Assembly: GCA_018715125.1 (NCBI GenBank)
Contig: DVMF01000036.1
Coordinates: forward strand, 1-64,000
DNA: 64,000 nt
Direction of reading: 5' to 3'
Origin: Candidatus Coprousia avicola
Lineage (GTDB): Bacteria; Actinomycetota; Coriobacteriia; Coriobacteriales; Coriobacteriaceae
Shown: one piece after another, positions 32,979 through 42,776 of the stretch
Numbering within the stretch: position 1 is the stretch's first letter
Layout of the letters: each line of letters begins with the position of its first letter
Program-made: the position numbers and the translations under genes
The notes under the pieces: model-generated
Told to the model about the DNA's origin: nothing
Database searches by the model: none
What the model saw: only the letters and a program-made list of their open reading frames with translations

Positions 32979-34793
32979 TTACTGGCGCTTGCGGAGGCGC
33001 GTGCCAAGGCAGAGGGCGCCGGCACCAGCAGCGGTCGTGCTGACGAGCGCGGCGAGGGCGGGGTCTCCCGTGCCGGGCAGCTTGTTTTTCGCAGTGCTCT
33101 TGTTTTCATCGACAGGCTTCTGCGGCGTCTCGGGTTTGCGCTCCAGGGCGGCGAGCGCCTCATCGAGGGCGGCAGTCAGCGCATCGATATCGCTCTGGCG
33201 GCTCGCGCCCCATCCGGCCGTGCTGCCGGCGCGGGCGGCTTCGAGCGCTTGGTCGAGCGCGGCGAGAGAGTCGTCGGTGTAAGGGGTTCGGTCGATGGCA
33301 ACCGCCTTCTCGATGGCAGCGTTGAGCGCGGAGCAATCGGCGAGCTTCTCGAGCGCAGCAACCGCATCGTTGATGGCTTGGGCCATGGCATCGACCTCGT
33401 CTTGGCGGTCAGAGGTGAGCGTGCGGTCGACGGCGGCAACCGCTTCATTCACCACCTGCGCGCTGGCGGCAGTGTAGGAGGAGAGGTCACCGGGCACGGC
33501 GTCGATCGCGGCGTCGACCGCAGCGTAGTCGGCGGGAATCTGGTCGGTCTGGTGCCAGAGCACCGGGTAGCCGTTGACGCCCATTGCCCATGAGATTCCC
33601 TGACTGGCATGCTCGTTCAGCTTGACAATGAGTTCGGGATCGGAGAAATCGGTAACCGGTGTGCCGAAATCCGTCTGATTCGTAGGGGCGGAGACGCTGC
33701 CGTCGTTGTCTGCGAGGTATACACCTGCTCCGAAGCTTTGCGGCCACAGGCACGAGGAGACAGACGCACTTCCGTCTGCTTCGGTGAAAGCGACGGCGAT
33801 AGGGGCGAAGAGCGAGTCTTCGGTAAGCTCGACCGAATCGGGGTTAGAGAGACAATTCGTGCAGTTTACCACACGATCCCCCAACGGATACTGGCCTCCA
33901 AGGCCAACGATGCCGGCGGCGAAGGTGCCGGGTGTTGCCGATTGGATGGAACCTGTGAAAGAGCAATCGGTAACTCGGGTTCCGGCGGACGTGTTGCCCC
34001 ATCCGCCTACGATGCCACCAATCAGGGGTGCGCATTCGCTCGAGACCGGTTGGTGGCTGAAATCGATGTCCGATGAGCAGCCGATGACCTCTACATCGAA
34101 ATTGCCAAACGCAAGGATTCCGCCAATCGTGCGGCTGATGGTGTCACCTGCAGGGTCGCTGTTGATGAAGGAACCTGAGACGCTGCAGTTGGAGATGCTA
34201 ACCATGCTGATATTGTCCAAGCCGACGCGGTTGGTCGCATAGGTAACCAAGCCTCCGTAATTAAAGCCAAGTGCCGCCCCTGATGCAGGGGAAATATCTA
34301 TAGCAATATTATTCAACTGGACGTTTTTAATCGCAGCGCCCTCAGGCGTGGTGCTGCGAACAGAGGCGAATAGGCCGCTCTCCGTGTACGCGTTTGTTTG
34401 GGTCATGCCCGAGATAGAATGCTGCTGGCCGTCAAAAACGCCGCTGAAGTCGCGGGAAGGGGTTCCCGCATACGATCCGATGCTCTCCCATTCATGTCCC
34501 GAAAGATCGACATCCGCATCAAGATAGATGGTGGCACCGGCAAAGGTATTCCCCTGATCAACAAGTTGAGCCAAGCCCGCAAGGTCCTCGGCGGAATCGA
34601 GCGTGAAGGTCTCGGCGTCGGGATTGGTATCGTACCAGCTCGTGTCGGCGGTGCCGTCCCACGTATCCGTAGTGTCCGCGGCGCGGGCGCTGACGGGCGC
34701 GGCGACGAGCGCTGCGAGGGCAAGTAGCGTGCAGCAGCAGGTCAATATGAGTGTCTTTACGTTAGGGGGGGTGGTTCCAGGTCTTCTTATCAT
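32979..34793 (-). CDS. LPxTG surface protein with GLUG-like and FIVAR-like repeats
   Basis: The 604-residue secreted protein has an N-terminal signal (about residues 12-38, ending SARAAD) and a region of short repeats resembling GLUG/beta-helix modules (GGLVTYATN, GGILAFGNF, GGIVGGWGN, AGIVGLGGQ). Two to three helical repeats with alternating Ala/Asp (FIVAR-like) follow, then LPGTG-hydrophobic-RLRKRQ. Sortase anchoring to the wall and a carbohydrate or matrix-binding role are inferred. The ATG follows TAGGAGG; the track start upstream has no site. A C7 homopolymer lies nine codons inside the gene. Confidence 0.88.
   Translation of the reverse strand: MIRRPGTTPPNVKTLILTCCCTLLALAALVAAPVSARAADTTDTWDGTADTSWYDTNPDAETFTLDSAEDLAGLAQLVDQGNTFAGATIYLDADVDLSGHEWESIGSYAGTPSRDFSGVFDGQQHSISGMTQTNAYTESGLFASVRSTTPEGAAIKNVQLNNIAIDISPASGAALGFNYGGLVTYATNRVGLDNISMVSISNCSVSGSFINSDPAGDTISRTIGGILAFGNFDVEVIGCSSDIDFSHQPVSSECAPLIGGIVGGWGNTSAGTRVTDCSFTGSIQSATPGTFAAGIVGLGGQYPLGDRVVNCTNCLSNPDSVELTEDSLFAPIAVAFTEADGSASVSSCLWPQSFGAGVYLADNDGSVSAPTNQTDFGTPVTDFSDPELIVKLNEHASQGISWAMGVNGYPVLWHQTDQIPADYAAVDAAIDAVPGDLSSYTAASAQVVNEAVAAVDRTLTSDRQDEVDAMAQAINDAVAALEKLADCSALNAAIEKAVAIDRTPYTDDSLAALDQALEAARAGSTAGWGASRQSDIDALTAALDEALAALERKPETPQKPVDENKSTAKNKLPGTGDPALAALVSTTAAGAGALCLGTRLRKRQ
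34765..34771 (-). repeat. C7 homopolymer near the 5' end of the surface-protein gene
   Basis: On the coding strand ACCACCCCCCCTAAC encodes T-T-P-P-N early in the signal region. Slippage by one base would shift the frame before the signal peptide core. Confidence 0.6.
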
Positions 34794-34955
34794 GGGTCCT
34801 CCTAGAATTGAGACGGGCCCCTCCCATCTTACCCTCTCGGTTGTGTCGAATTTGCCGCGCACCGGCGAACGGTCGCTCGTTCGCTGCCCGACCCCGTTCA
34901 TTCAAACGGAAGAACCGATGTGCAGATTAATCTTCCTCAGGTTGACGGCACCAAA

Positions 34956-34993
34956 GCTGTCCGGCCGGGAAGGCCTTTTCCCGACCGGACAGC
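34956..34993 (-). terminator. Probable terminator of the M16 peptidase gene
   Basis: GCTGTCCGG pairs with CCGGACAGC, with an inner CCGGGA/TCCCGA extension and a T-rich loop. On the minus strand it is followed by TTTGG, 25 bp after the peptidase stop. Confidence 0.6.
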
Positions 34994-35018
34994 GTTCCTT
35001 ATGTGGGTGGGCAGGGCG

Positions 35019-38000
35019 CTATCCCAGTAGCTCCACCACGTTCCAGCCGGCGTCGCTTGCCTCGATGATGTCGCGGCCGCCAAAGACGCAAGCCGGCGCC
35101 TCGGCGGCAACGCGGGTGACCGCGGGTCCTATGCGGTGCAGGTCCTCGGGCGTGCAGGCGAGGGTGTCAGCGCGCACCTGGGCGCGGAAGGAGGGTTCGC
35201 GTCCGGCAAAGTATTCGCCGCAGCGGCGTTTTGTCTGGGCGAACGGCTTCACGGGGGCGTCCTGCGCGGCAACGCTCGAGACGATAAAGCCCTCAAAGGC
35301 GGCCCGATCGGGCGTAAAGCCCTCTAGCCAGGAGCCGGCGCGGGCAATGCGGGTGAGCGAGGGGTCGATAGCCGGATCACGGTACGTATAGAATGCGAGC
35401 TGGCGCCCCACTGCCGCACGGAACCCGCACCCGTACGCACCGCCCTTCACGCGGATCTCGTTCCACAGGTAGTCATAGGAGAGCGCGTTGGCGGCAACGG
35501 CCCAGCGTCCGTCCGTCGCGATGTCGAGGCGGCGCGGGTCGGTTGCGAGTGCGGTGTAGCTCACGTCGCTCGGGATGACAAACGCCTCGTGCTTGTCCTC
35601 GGGCGCAGGCACGTACAGCTCTTTGGCGGGCGCCGTGCGCGGTGCGAGCCCCAGGTTGCCGGCGGCTGCCCAATAGCGGCGGTAATCCTCTGCCGAACCG
35701 GTGAAGCTCGCGACGGTTCCCGTTGCGGTAAAGATGCGACCCTGCAGCTCGCGCAGCTTGGTACAGAGCTCCTCGGCACGCTCGTCAAAGTGCTCGACGA
35801 GGTCTTTCAGGAAGAAGTAGAAATCGATGCCTCCCAGCTGCTCGTGCACGACGCCGGCGGGGGAGACGTAGGAGATGGAGCGTGCGAGCGCCGCCTGATG
35901 GCCCGACACGATGAAGCCCTGCTCCATCCCGATCTTGAGCTGCACGAGCACGTCGCGCATGCGGTCGGTGTCCTCAAAGAGCGTCTCGGCCCACACCTCG
36001 CGCGGAATCGCGGCGAGCGCCTCGATCTTCTCGGAGAGCGCGCCCGCGGCTACGCAGAGCATGGGCCGGGCAAGGCGCCAGTTCTCGTCCCGGTAGAAGA
36101 CCTCGGGCGTAAACGAGAGGAAGCCGAGGTTGCTGGTGATGTAGCTGTCGAGCTCGGCCGCGGTGCGGCGGCTCGTGGCGAGCTGCTGCATGAGGCGGCA
36201 GAGCACCTTGACGTAGGGCAGCTCCTGATAGCTCAGATAGGTGAGGTCGAAGTAGGTAAGCGCATAGGCGATGCGGTGGGTGGGCAGCGGGTGCACGAGG
36301 CAGGGGAGCGGTGCCTCCCGGTCGAGCGCGAGCGGGGGCTCGGGCCGCGCCGCGCCGATGTCGGCTACGGTGAGGCGGGGGAGCGTTGCCTTGGCCTCGG
36401 GGCTGTCCTCGGCCTCCTGCGCTGCCCGGAGCGCGGCGACGCGCTCCTCCGCCTCAGCCGCCTCCTCCTCGCTCATAAGGGTGTCGGGGGCATCGGTTGC
36501 GGTGTCGTCTGCCGCGTCCTCCACGCCGTCGTCCGTCGAAAGTTGGGGCGCTGCCGCTCCGCCGTCTGCCGTACCGGTGGGCACGAGCTCGACAAGCGCC
36601 TGGTGCCCGCTCTCGAGCACCAGCTCGCGCAGCAACCGTTCAAAGAAGTCGCCCTCGAGCTCACGGCGGAGCCGCTCGAACGTCTTCGCATAGGTGAGGG
36701 CGGACGTGGCGGAGCGCGTGTCGGCCGTGTCCTCCTCATACAGCCAGGTCGATAGCGCCTCGCAGGCAAGCACGACGCCATCGGCGGTGCCGTAGTCGCG
36801 CTGACGGAGCGCGTACTCGTTGCTCGAGATGACCGCTTCAAGACGGTCGCGCGGGATGCCGTGCTCCACCAGGTCGCGGCACGTGTCCTCGATAATCTGG
36901 CGGAAGGTGCGCGCCGCCTCGGGGTGGGCGTTCTGCAAGATGATGAGCTCGTAGGGCTGGAGGCAGGCCGACGAGGTGTAGCTCGTCACGTTGCCCCCAA
37001 TGCCCGCCTGGATGAGGGCGCGCTTGACGGGCGCCTCGTTGGAGCCCAGAAGCGCATCGAAGAGCACGTCTGCCGCGACGGTGCGGAAGCTGTCGAGTGC
37101 GTCACCGATGACATAGGCCTGGCCCACGAGCGCGTTGTCGGGCGTGGTCGCCATCTCGACGCGCGCGTAGTCGCAGACGAGGGGCTGCTGGTAGCCGAGC
37201 TCATTGGGGGCGCCCACGTGCGCCGGCGCATGCCCCGTGGCGGCGCGTGCCCGCGCCTGCTGCGTCCGCGCAGCGTCGCCGAGATAGCCCTCGTCCAAGA
37301 AGGCGAGCTCGCGCCGCACGTCGTCGAAGGCGCCGTAGAGGACGAGGTAGCTGTTGGAGAGGTTGTAGTGACGCGCGTGCGTGTCGAGGAAGGCCTCGTA
37401 GGTGAGCGAGGGGATGGCGCAGGGGTTCCCGCCCGACTCGTGCGCGTAGGCCGTGTGGGGGAAGAGCTCCCGGTTGATGGCGTTGTCGAGCACGTCCATG
37501 GGGTCGGACAGCGCGCCTTTCATCTCGTTGTACACCACGCCGTTCAGGCGGCGGTGCGGCCGGCCCTTCTCATCTCGCTCGACCTCGATGTGCCAGCCCT
37601 CCTGCTCAAAGATGGTGGGCTTGGTGTAGATGGCCGGATTGAGCACGGCGTCGAGGTAGACGTCCATAAGGTTCAGGAGGTCCTGCTCGTTGGTTGAGGC
37701 GACCGGGTAAATCGTCTTGTCCGGATAGGTCATGGCGTTCAAGAAGGTCTGCATCGAGCTCTTGATGAGGTCGACGAAGGGCTCCTTCACGGGGAACTTG
37801 GCGCTGCCGCAGAGCACCGAGTGCTCGAGGATGTGGAAGACGCCCGTGTCGTCGGCGGGCGGAGTCTTGAAACCGATGGCGAAGGCCTTGTTCTCGTCTT
37901 CGCAGGCGAGGTAGAGCAGGCGTGCGCCCGAGGCCGCGTGACGGAGCACGTAGGCGTCGGCGTCGAGTTCCTCAATCGCCTCGCGGCGGCAGACGGTAAA

Positions 38001-38072
38001 GCCCGAGACGGCCGCGCCGGGGGCGAGCAGGTGGGCGGCGGATGCGCAGGCAGCGGATTCGATGGTGGCCAT
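35019..38072 (-). CDS. M16C-family metallopeptidase (presequence-protease type)
   Basis: The 1017-residue zinc peptidase has the inverted zinc motif HILEHSVLCGS at about residue 80, followed by the VKEPFVDLIKSSMQTFLNAMT block typical of PreP/Cym1. There are two clam-shell halves joined by an acidic, Ala-rich linker (around 510-560). It should degrade peptides in the cytoplasm. The chosen ATG follows AGGAGC; the track's longer N-terminus crosses the intergenic region. It is divergent from the small membrane-protein gene. Confidence 0.9.
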   Translation of the reverse strand: MATIESAACASAAHLLAPGAAVSGFTVCRREAIEELDADAYVLRHAASGARLLYLACEDENKAFAIGFKTPPADDTGVFHILEHSVLCGSAKFPVKEPFVDLIKSSMQTFLNAMTYPDKTIYPVASTNEQDLLNLMDVYLDAVLNPAIYTKPTIFEQEGWHIEVERDEKGRPHRRLNGVVYNEMKGALSDPMDVLDNAINRELFPHTAYAHESGGNPCAIPSLTYEAFLDTHARHYNLSNSYLVLYGAFDDVRRELAFLDEGYLGDAARTQQARARAATGHAPAHVGAPNELGYQQPLVCDYARVEMATTPDNALVGQAYVIGDALDSFRTVAADVLFDALLGSNEAPVKRALIQAGIGGNVTSYTSSACLQPYELIILQNAHPEAARTFRQIIEDTCRDLVEHGIPRDRLEAVISSNEYALRQRDYGTADGVVLACEALSTWLYEEDTADTRSATSALTYAKTFERLRRELEGDFFERLLRELVLESGHQALVELVPTGTADGGAAAPQLSTDDGVEDAADDTATDAPDTLMSEEEAAEAEERVAALRAAQEAEDSPEAKATLPRLTVADIGAARPEPPLALDREAPLPCLVHPLPTHRIAYALTYFDLTYLSYQELPYVKVLCRLMQQLATSRRTAAELDSYITSNLGFLSFTPEVFYRDENWRLARPMLCVAAGALSEKIEALAAIPREVWAETLFEDTDRMRDVLVQLKIGMEQGFIVSGHQAALARSISYVSPAGVVHEQLGGIDFYFFLKDLVEHFDERAEELCTKLRELQGRIFTATGTVASFTGSAEDYRRYWAAAGNLGLAPRTAPAKELYVPAPEDKHEAFVIPSDVSYTALATDPRRLDIATDGRWAVAANALSYDYLWNEIRVKGGAYGCGFRAAVGRQLAFYTYRDPAIDPSLTRIARAGSWLEGFTPDRAAFEGFIVSSVAAQDAPVKPFAQTKRRCGEYFAGREPSFRAQVRADTLACTPEDLHRIGPAVTRVAAEAPACVFGGRDIIEASDAGWNVVELLG

Positions 38073-38166
38073 ACAGCTCCTATCAAGGCAAACGTAGCGA
38101 ACGAGGGTGCTTATACCCATACTACCGCCTGGCGCCACCGTTTACCGCGGTATCCAATCCGCCTGC

Positions 38167-38175
38167 GGGGGGGGG
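38167..38175. repeat. G9 homopolymer in the divergent gap
   Basis: Nine consecutive G lie between the M16 peptidase start and the gene at 38252, about 77 bp upstream of the latter. Length variation could alter promoter spacing. Confidence 0.7.
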
Positions 38176-38251
38176 CAGCCTTCTATCGCTCCTGATACAG
38201 GGCCATCGTGGGTATATAGGCCCTATCGTTTCCCGTTCGCGAGGAGGCACC

Positions 38252-38830
38252 ATGAACGGCATCGTCGACATGCTCAAGACGTCGTGGCAGGTGATGGGGG
38301 AGCAGGCGCGACGCAAGTTCCTTCGGTATCTGGTGTTTACCTTGGTGGCGGACGCCATCGCCTCTATAGCGCTTATCGTGCTGAATGTGATGGATGCCGT
38401 GGGCGTCAATCCGTTTGGACAGTTGGATACGCTGCAGGCATTCAACTTGATAATTGGCCTCTATCTGTTCTTCTTTGTGTTCTTGATCATCACGATCATC
38501 TTCATTGCGAGTGCCTACAAGGCGATCAAGCGCGACTACTTTGCCCGGAACTTCGCAGGGGAGACCTTTGTGGAGCAGAACCACTGGGGCAAGAAGGACG
38601 CGTCTCTGCTCTATACTGGGCTCGTGGGCCTGGTGGCGTTCATCCCCAACATCGTTTTGCTTCTGGCGGAGCTTGTGCCGCCCATCAATCCCGATGTGAC
38701 GGGCATCATCACGTGCATCGTCTGGATCGGCCTTGCCATCTACGCCGTGCCGCGCTGCTGCGAGCGCTACCTCTCGCCTGCGCCCAAACTAGATGCTCCC
38801 TCAACCGAAGACGGGCCGCATGCCGATTAG
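38252..38830 (+). CDS. Four-helix membrane protein, unknown function
   Basis: The 192-residue protein has four hydrophobic helices (about residues 25-48, 62-90, 122-142 and 148-165), a basic N-terminus and a polar C-terminal tail. I do not recognise the family. The start chosen is the ATG after GAGGAGGC; the track's longer N-terminus begins inside the divergent gene. It stands alone between the M16 gene and a transporter. Confidence 0.65.
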   Translation: MNGIVDMLKTSWQVMGEQARRKFLRYLVFTLVADAIASIALIVLNVMDAVGVNPFGQLDTLQAFNLIIGLYLFFFVFLIITIIFIASAYKAIKRDYFARNFAGETFVEQNHWGKKDASLLYTGLVGLVAFIPNIVLLLAELVPPINPDVTGIITCIVWIGLAIYAVPRCCERYLSPAPKLDAPSTEDGPHAD

Positions 38831-38964
38831 GTAGCGCATGCATCTCCCAGCACGTGCTTTAGCCTGCCAAAGCGACTTTGCCCTCTGACGTTCTTTTTGT
38901 CCGATACCCCTTTTAACCTGCGCAATCATACGCTATGGTGTGTCGCGGACCAAAGGGGGCAGGC

Positions 38965-39939
38965 ATGGCAGAACAAGAGGATATTACAGCGGAAGATTTC
39001 GGCACCGATGCCGCCTCCCGTGCCCGCCGTCGCGGCATCCGCGAGCGTCTCAACGCCTCGGCAAACCGCAAACTCATCACGGGCTTTCTGGCTACGCTTG
39101 GGGGCGGTATCTTCTGGGGGTTCTCGGGTACGTGCGCGAGCTACCTCTTTGAGAACTACGCCGTCGATACCGCCTGGCTCATGGTGGTGCGCCAGCTCTG
39201 CTCGGGGGCGCTCTTTCTCGTCTTCATCTTGGCTACGGATCGCGCGCGTCTGAAGCAGCTGCTCACCACGCCGCGCGATCTTTGCGTGCTCGTCATCTTT
39301 GCGGCGAGCGGCGTCTTTCTCAACCAGTATTTCTACCTGCTCGCGGTGCGCGCCATGAACGCCGGGACGGCGACGGTGCTTCAGTGCCTGCAGCTCATCA
39401 TCATTATGGTGTATGCCTGCATACGGGCACGGCGCGGGCCGCGCAAGCGCGAGTTCGCGGGCGTGGCGCTGGCGCTGGCGGGGACGTATCTGCTTGCCAC
39501 CGCGGGCAACCCCTCCACGCTCGTCATCCCGCCCGAGGGCCTGGCCATCGGGCTTATGGCAGCGGTGGGCGCCGCCTGCATGTCGATCATCCCCACCAGG
39601 CTCCTCGCCACGTACGGATCCTCCATCGTCACGGGCATGGGCATGCTCGTGTCGGGGGCTGCCTCCTCTGTGGTCATCCGCCCGTGGGAGCAGGTGCCGG
39701 CCTTCGATGCCATGGGATGGGGCGCTTTTCTGGTGCTCGTCTTCGTGGGGTCGTTCCTCGCCTACTTCTTATATATGCAGGGCGTGAAGGACATCGGCTC
39801 CATGCGCGCGAGCCTGATAGGCACGGTCGAGCCCGTCTCGGCCACCATCACGAGCGCGTTCTTTCTGGGCACCGTCTTCGCGCCGACGGACATCGTGGGC
39901 TTCGTTCTCATCATCGCCATGGTGTTTCTCACGGTGTAG
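38965..39939 (+). CDS. EamA/DMT-family transporter
   Basis: The 324-residue protein has a charged N-terminal stretch of about 40 residues followed by ten helices in two EamA repeats (GGIFWGFSGTCASYLF, GTVEPVSATITSAFFLG). The GTVEPV motif at the end of the second repeat is typical of the family. The substrate is unknown. The ATG follows a weak GGGGGCAGGC. It is not closely similar to the DMT transporter at 29805. Confidence 0.85.
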   Translation: MAEQEDITAEDFGTDAASRARRRGIRERLNASANRKLITGFLATLGGGIFWGFSGTCASYLFENYAVDTAWLMVVRQLCSGALFLVFILATDRARLKQLLTTPRDLCVLVIFAASGVFLNQYFYLLAVRAMNAGTATVLQCLQLIIIMVYACIRARRGPRKREFAGVALALAGTYLLATAGNPSTLVIPPEGLAIGLMAAVGAACMSIIPTRLLATYGSSIVTGMGMLVSGAASSVVIRPWEQVPAFDAMGWGAFLVLVFVGSFLAYFLYMQGVKDIGSMRASLIGTVEPVSATITSAFFLGTVFAPTDIVGFVLIIAMVFLTV

Positions 39940-40119
39940 GCGCCCGCGCCCCACGGCGCCTGTCTCGGTGCCGCGCGCGGGCGCGCCCATCGCCCGGCAC
40001 GTTGTGGGGATTTTCTGCGCGCGGGCAACTTGGTTATACTGTCCCGCAAGAAACCACCGCCGCCGCGTATCTGCCGGCGGCGCATGATATCCGGAAATCG
40101 GCCGGCAAGGGGTCCCCAC

Positions 40120-42681
40120 GTGAAGCTCGTCGTCGCAGAGAAAAACATCGCCGCGCAGAAGATCGCGCAGCTGCTCTCCACCACCAAACCGAAAAACGAC
40201 AAGGTGTACAACACGCAGGTCTATCGTTTCGAGGTGGATGGCGAGGAATGGGTTTCCATGGGTCTTGCGGGGCACATCCTCGCGCCCGATTTTCCCGATG
40301 ACGTGCTCTTCGACAAGAAGCAGGGCTGGTACAGCGTGACGGAGGACGGTGAGGTGCTGCCCGCAGACATTCCCGACGGCCTGGCGCGCCCGCCCTACGA
40401 CACCAAACGCAAGCCCTATCTCGCCAACGGCATCTCGCTCAAGGGGTGGAAGGTGGAGAGCCTGCCCTACCTCACGTGGGCGCCCGTTCTCAAGAAGCCC
40501 GCCGAGAAGGAGATCATCCGCGTCCTCAAGAACCTTGCCAAGAAGGCCGATGCCGTCATCATCGCGACGGACTTCGACCGCGAGGGCGAGCTCATCGGTT
40601 CGGACGCGCTCGACATGGTGCGCGAGGTCGCGCCGGAGCTGCCCGCCTTCCGCGCGCGCTACTCCGCCCTCATCAAGGGCGAGGTGACGGCCGCCTTCGA
40701 GAACCTCGTCACGCTCGACCAGAATCTGGCCGATGCGGGCGAGAGCCGTCAGTATATCGACCTCATCTGGGGCGCGGTGCTCACGCGCTACCTTACGCTC
40801 GCGCGCTTCGGCGGGTTTGGCAACGTGCGCTCTGCCGGCCGCGTGCAGACCCCTACGCTGGCGCTGGTGGTCGAGCGCGAGCGCGAGCGCATGGCGTTTG
40901 TGCCCGAGGACTACTGGCAGATCCGCGGGCTCGCCGCCAAGGAGGGCGATGAGTTCAAGATCGCGCACGCGACGGCCCGCTTTACCGACAAGGCTGCGGC
41001 CGAGACCGCGTTCGCGCACGTCGAGCATGCGCAGGCGGGCACCGTCACCCAAGTGACCAAGCGCGCCCGCAAGCAGCAGCCGCCCATTCCCTTCAACACG
41101 ACGAGCCTGCAGGCCGCGGCGGCGGCGGAGGGGATATCCCCGGCGCGCACCATGCGCATCGCCGAGAGCCTCTACATGGCGGGCCTCATCTCCTACCCGC
41201 GCGTCGACAACACGGTCTATCCGCGCACACTCGACTTCGCGGGCGTGGTCCGGGGCCTCGCGGACACCAACCCGGCGCTCCGCCCCGTGGCAGCCAAGGT
41301 ACTCGCCGGGCCGATGAAGCCGACGCGCGGCAAGGTCGAGACGACGGACCATCCGCCCATCCATCCCACCGGCCAAGGCGACCCCTCCTCGCTCGACGGC
41401 GGCCAGAAGAAGCTCTACCAGCTTATCGCGCGCCGTTTTTTGGCGACGCTCATGGGTCCCGCGACCATCGAGAACACCAAGCTCGCCATCGACGTGGCGG
41501 GCGAGCCCTTTACCGCTTCGGGCGACGTGCTGGTGGAGCAGGGCTTCCGCGAGGCCTACCCGTACGGTCTCAAGCGCGACGAGCAGCTGCCGGCGCTTGC
41601 CGAGGGCGATACCGTCGACGTGCGCGACCTCAAGCTCGAGGCCAAGCAGACCGAGCCCCCGGCGCGCTACAGCCAGGGCCGCCTCGTGCAGGAGATGGAG
41701 AAGCGCGGGCTTGGCACCAAATCGACGCGCGCCTCGATCATCGAGCGCCTCTACCAGGTGCGCTACCTCAAAAACGATCCCATCGAGCCGAGTCAGCTCG
41801 GCATGGCCATCGTCGATGCGCTGCATGAGTTCGCGCCGCGCATCACCACGCCCGAGATGACGGCGGAGCTCGATCAGGACATGACGCGCGTGGCCGAGGG
41901 GCAGGACACGCAGGAGCACGTGGTCGAGCACTCGCGGACGCTGCTCGCCGGCATGCTCGATGCCCTTATCGACCATAAGGACGATCTGGGCGACCGCATC
42001 GCTGACGCCGTGACGGCGGATGCCAAGGTGGGAACCTGCCCCAAGTGCGGCAAGGACCTGGTCATGAAGACCTCTGCCAAGACCCGCGGCAGCTTCATCG
42101 GCTGCATGGGCTGGCCGGATTGCGACGTCACCTACCCCGTGCCCTCCGGCGTCAAAGTGAGCCCGCTTGAGGGCGAGGCGGCCGTGTGCCCGGAGTGCGG
42201 GGCCCCGCGCATCAAGTGCCAGCCGTTCCGGAGCAAGGCGTACGAGATCTGCGTGAACCCCCAGTGCCCCACCAACTTTGAGCCCGACCTCAAGGTGGGC
42301 GAATGCCCCACCTGTGCGGCAGCAGGCAGGCATGGCGACCTCATCGCCCACAAGTCGGAGAGAAGCGGCAAGCGTTTCATCCGCTGCACCAACTACGACG
42401 AATGCGGCGTCTCCTACCCGCTGCCCGCCCGCGGCAAGCTCGAGGCGACCGGCGAGGTGTGCGAGCATTGCGGCGCGCCCATCGTGGTGGTCGAGACGGC
42501 GCGCGGCCCCTGGCGCATCTGCGTCAACATGGACTGCCCGGCCAAAGAGCAGAAACCGGCCCGTGGGCGCGGGCGCGCGGCGACGGGCAAGTCCTCGGCT
42601 AAGAAGGGCGCTGCCGCCAAGAAGTCGTCGTCCAAGAAGACGACGGCCGGAAAAGCGACGGGCGCGCGTACGAAGAAGTAA
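40120..42681 (+). CDS. Type IA DNA topoisomerase, archaeal topoisomerase I-like
   Basis: This 853-residue enzyme relaxes negative supercoils through a 5'-phosphotyrosine intermediate. A TOPRIM domain begins VKLVVAEKN and has DFDREGE (about 149-156). The catalytic Tyr is in ISYPRVDN (about 358). The C-terminus has four CxxC-type zinc ribbons (CPKCG, CPECG, CPTC, CEHCG, from about 640) and ends in a Lys/Ala/Ser-rich tail. The family is the archaeal-type topA branch seen in some anaerobic actinobacteria. The GTG follows AAGGGG. Whether it is the cell's main topoisomerase I cannot be told from this window. Confidence 0.88.
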   Translation: MKLVVAEKNIAAQKIAQLLSTTKPKNDKVYNTQVYRFEVDGEEWVSMGLAGHILAPDFPDDVLFDKKQGWYSVTEDGEVLPADIPDGLARPPYDTKRKPYLANGISLKGWKVESLPYLTWAPVLKKPAEKEIIRVLKNLAKKADAVIIATDFDREGELIGSDALDMVREVAPELPAFRARYSALIKGEVTAAFENLVTLDQNLADAGESRQYIDLIWGAVLTRYLTLARFGGFGNVRSAGRVQTPTLALVVERERERMAFVPEDYWQIRGLAAKEGDEFKIAHATARFTDKAAAETAFAHVEHAQAGTVTQVTKRARKQQPPIPFNTTSLQAAAAAEGISPARTMRIAESLYMAGLISYPRVDNTVYPRTLDFAGVVRGLADTNPALRPVAAKVLAGPMKPTRGKVETTDHPPIHPTGQGDPSSLDGGQKKLYQLIARRFLATLMGPATIENTKLAIDVAGEPFTASGDVLVEQGFREAYPYGLKRDEQLPALAEGDTVDVRDLKLEAKQTEPPARYSQGRLVQEMEKRGLGTKSTRASIIERLYQVRYLKNDPIEPSQLGMAIVDALHEFAPRITTPEMTAELDQDMTRVAEGQDTQEHVVEHSRTLLAGMLDALIDHKDDLGDRIADAVTADAKVGTCPKCGKDLVMKTSAKTRGSFIGCMGWPDCDVTYPVPSGVKVSPLEGEAAVCPECGAPRIKCQPFRSKAYEICVNPQCPTNFEPDLKVGECPTCAAAGRHGDLIAHKSERSGKRFIRCTNYDECGVSYPLPARGKLEATGEVCEHCGAPIVVVETARGPWRICVNMDCPAKEQKPARGRGRAATGKSSAKKGAAAKKSSSKKTTAGKATGARTKK

Positions 42682-42776
42682 CGGTCCGCGTCCTGTACGG
42701 TGTCCGGGCGTTCGTTTACCATGAGACGATGCCGCGCATGGCGCGGTCACCTGTTTCGCTCATTTAGGAGGCGCGT

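Noticed and set aside
40030-40119. Upstream start for topoisomerase IA
   Set aside because: The track's N-terminal 30 residues are Arg/Pro-rich and precede the TOPRIM start; the GTG at 40120 has AAGGGG at good spacing.
39769-42750. 993-residue minus-strand ORF opposite topoisomerase IA
   Set aside because: Arg/His/Ala-rich shadow with no ribosome binding site; the plus strand has all topoisomerase motifs.
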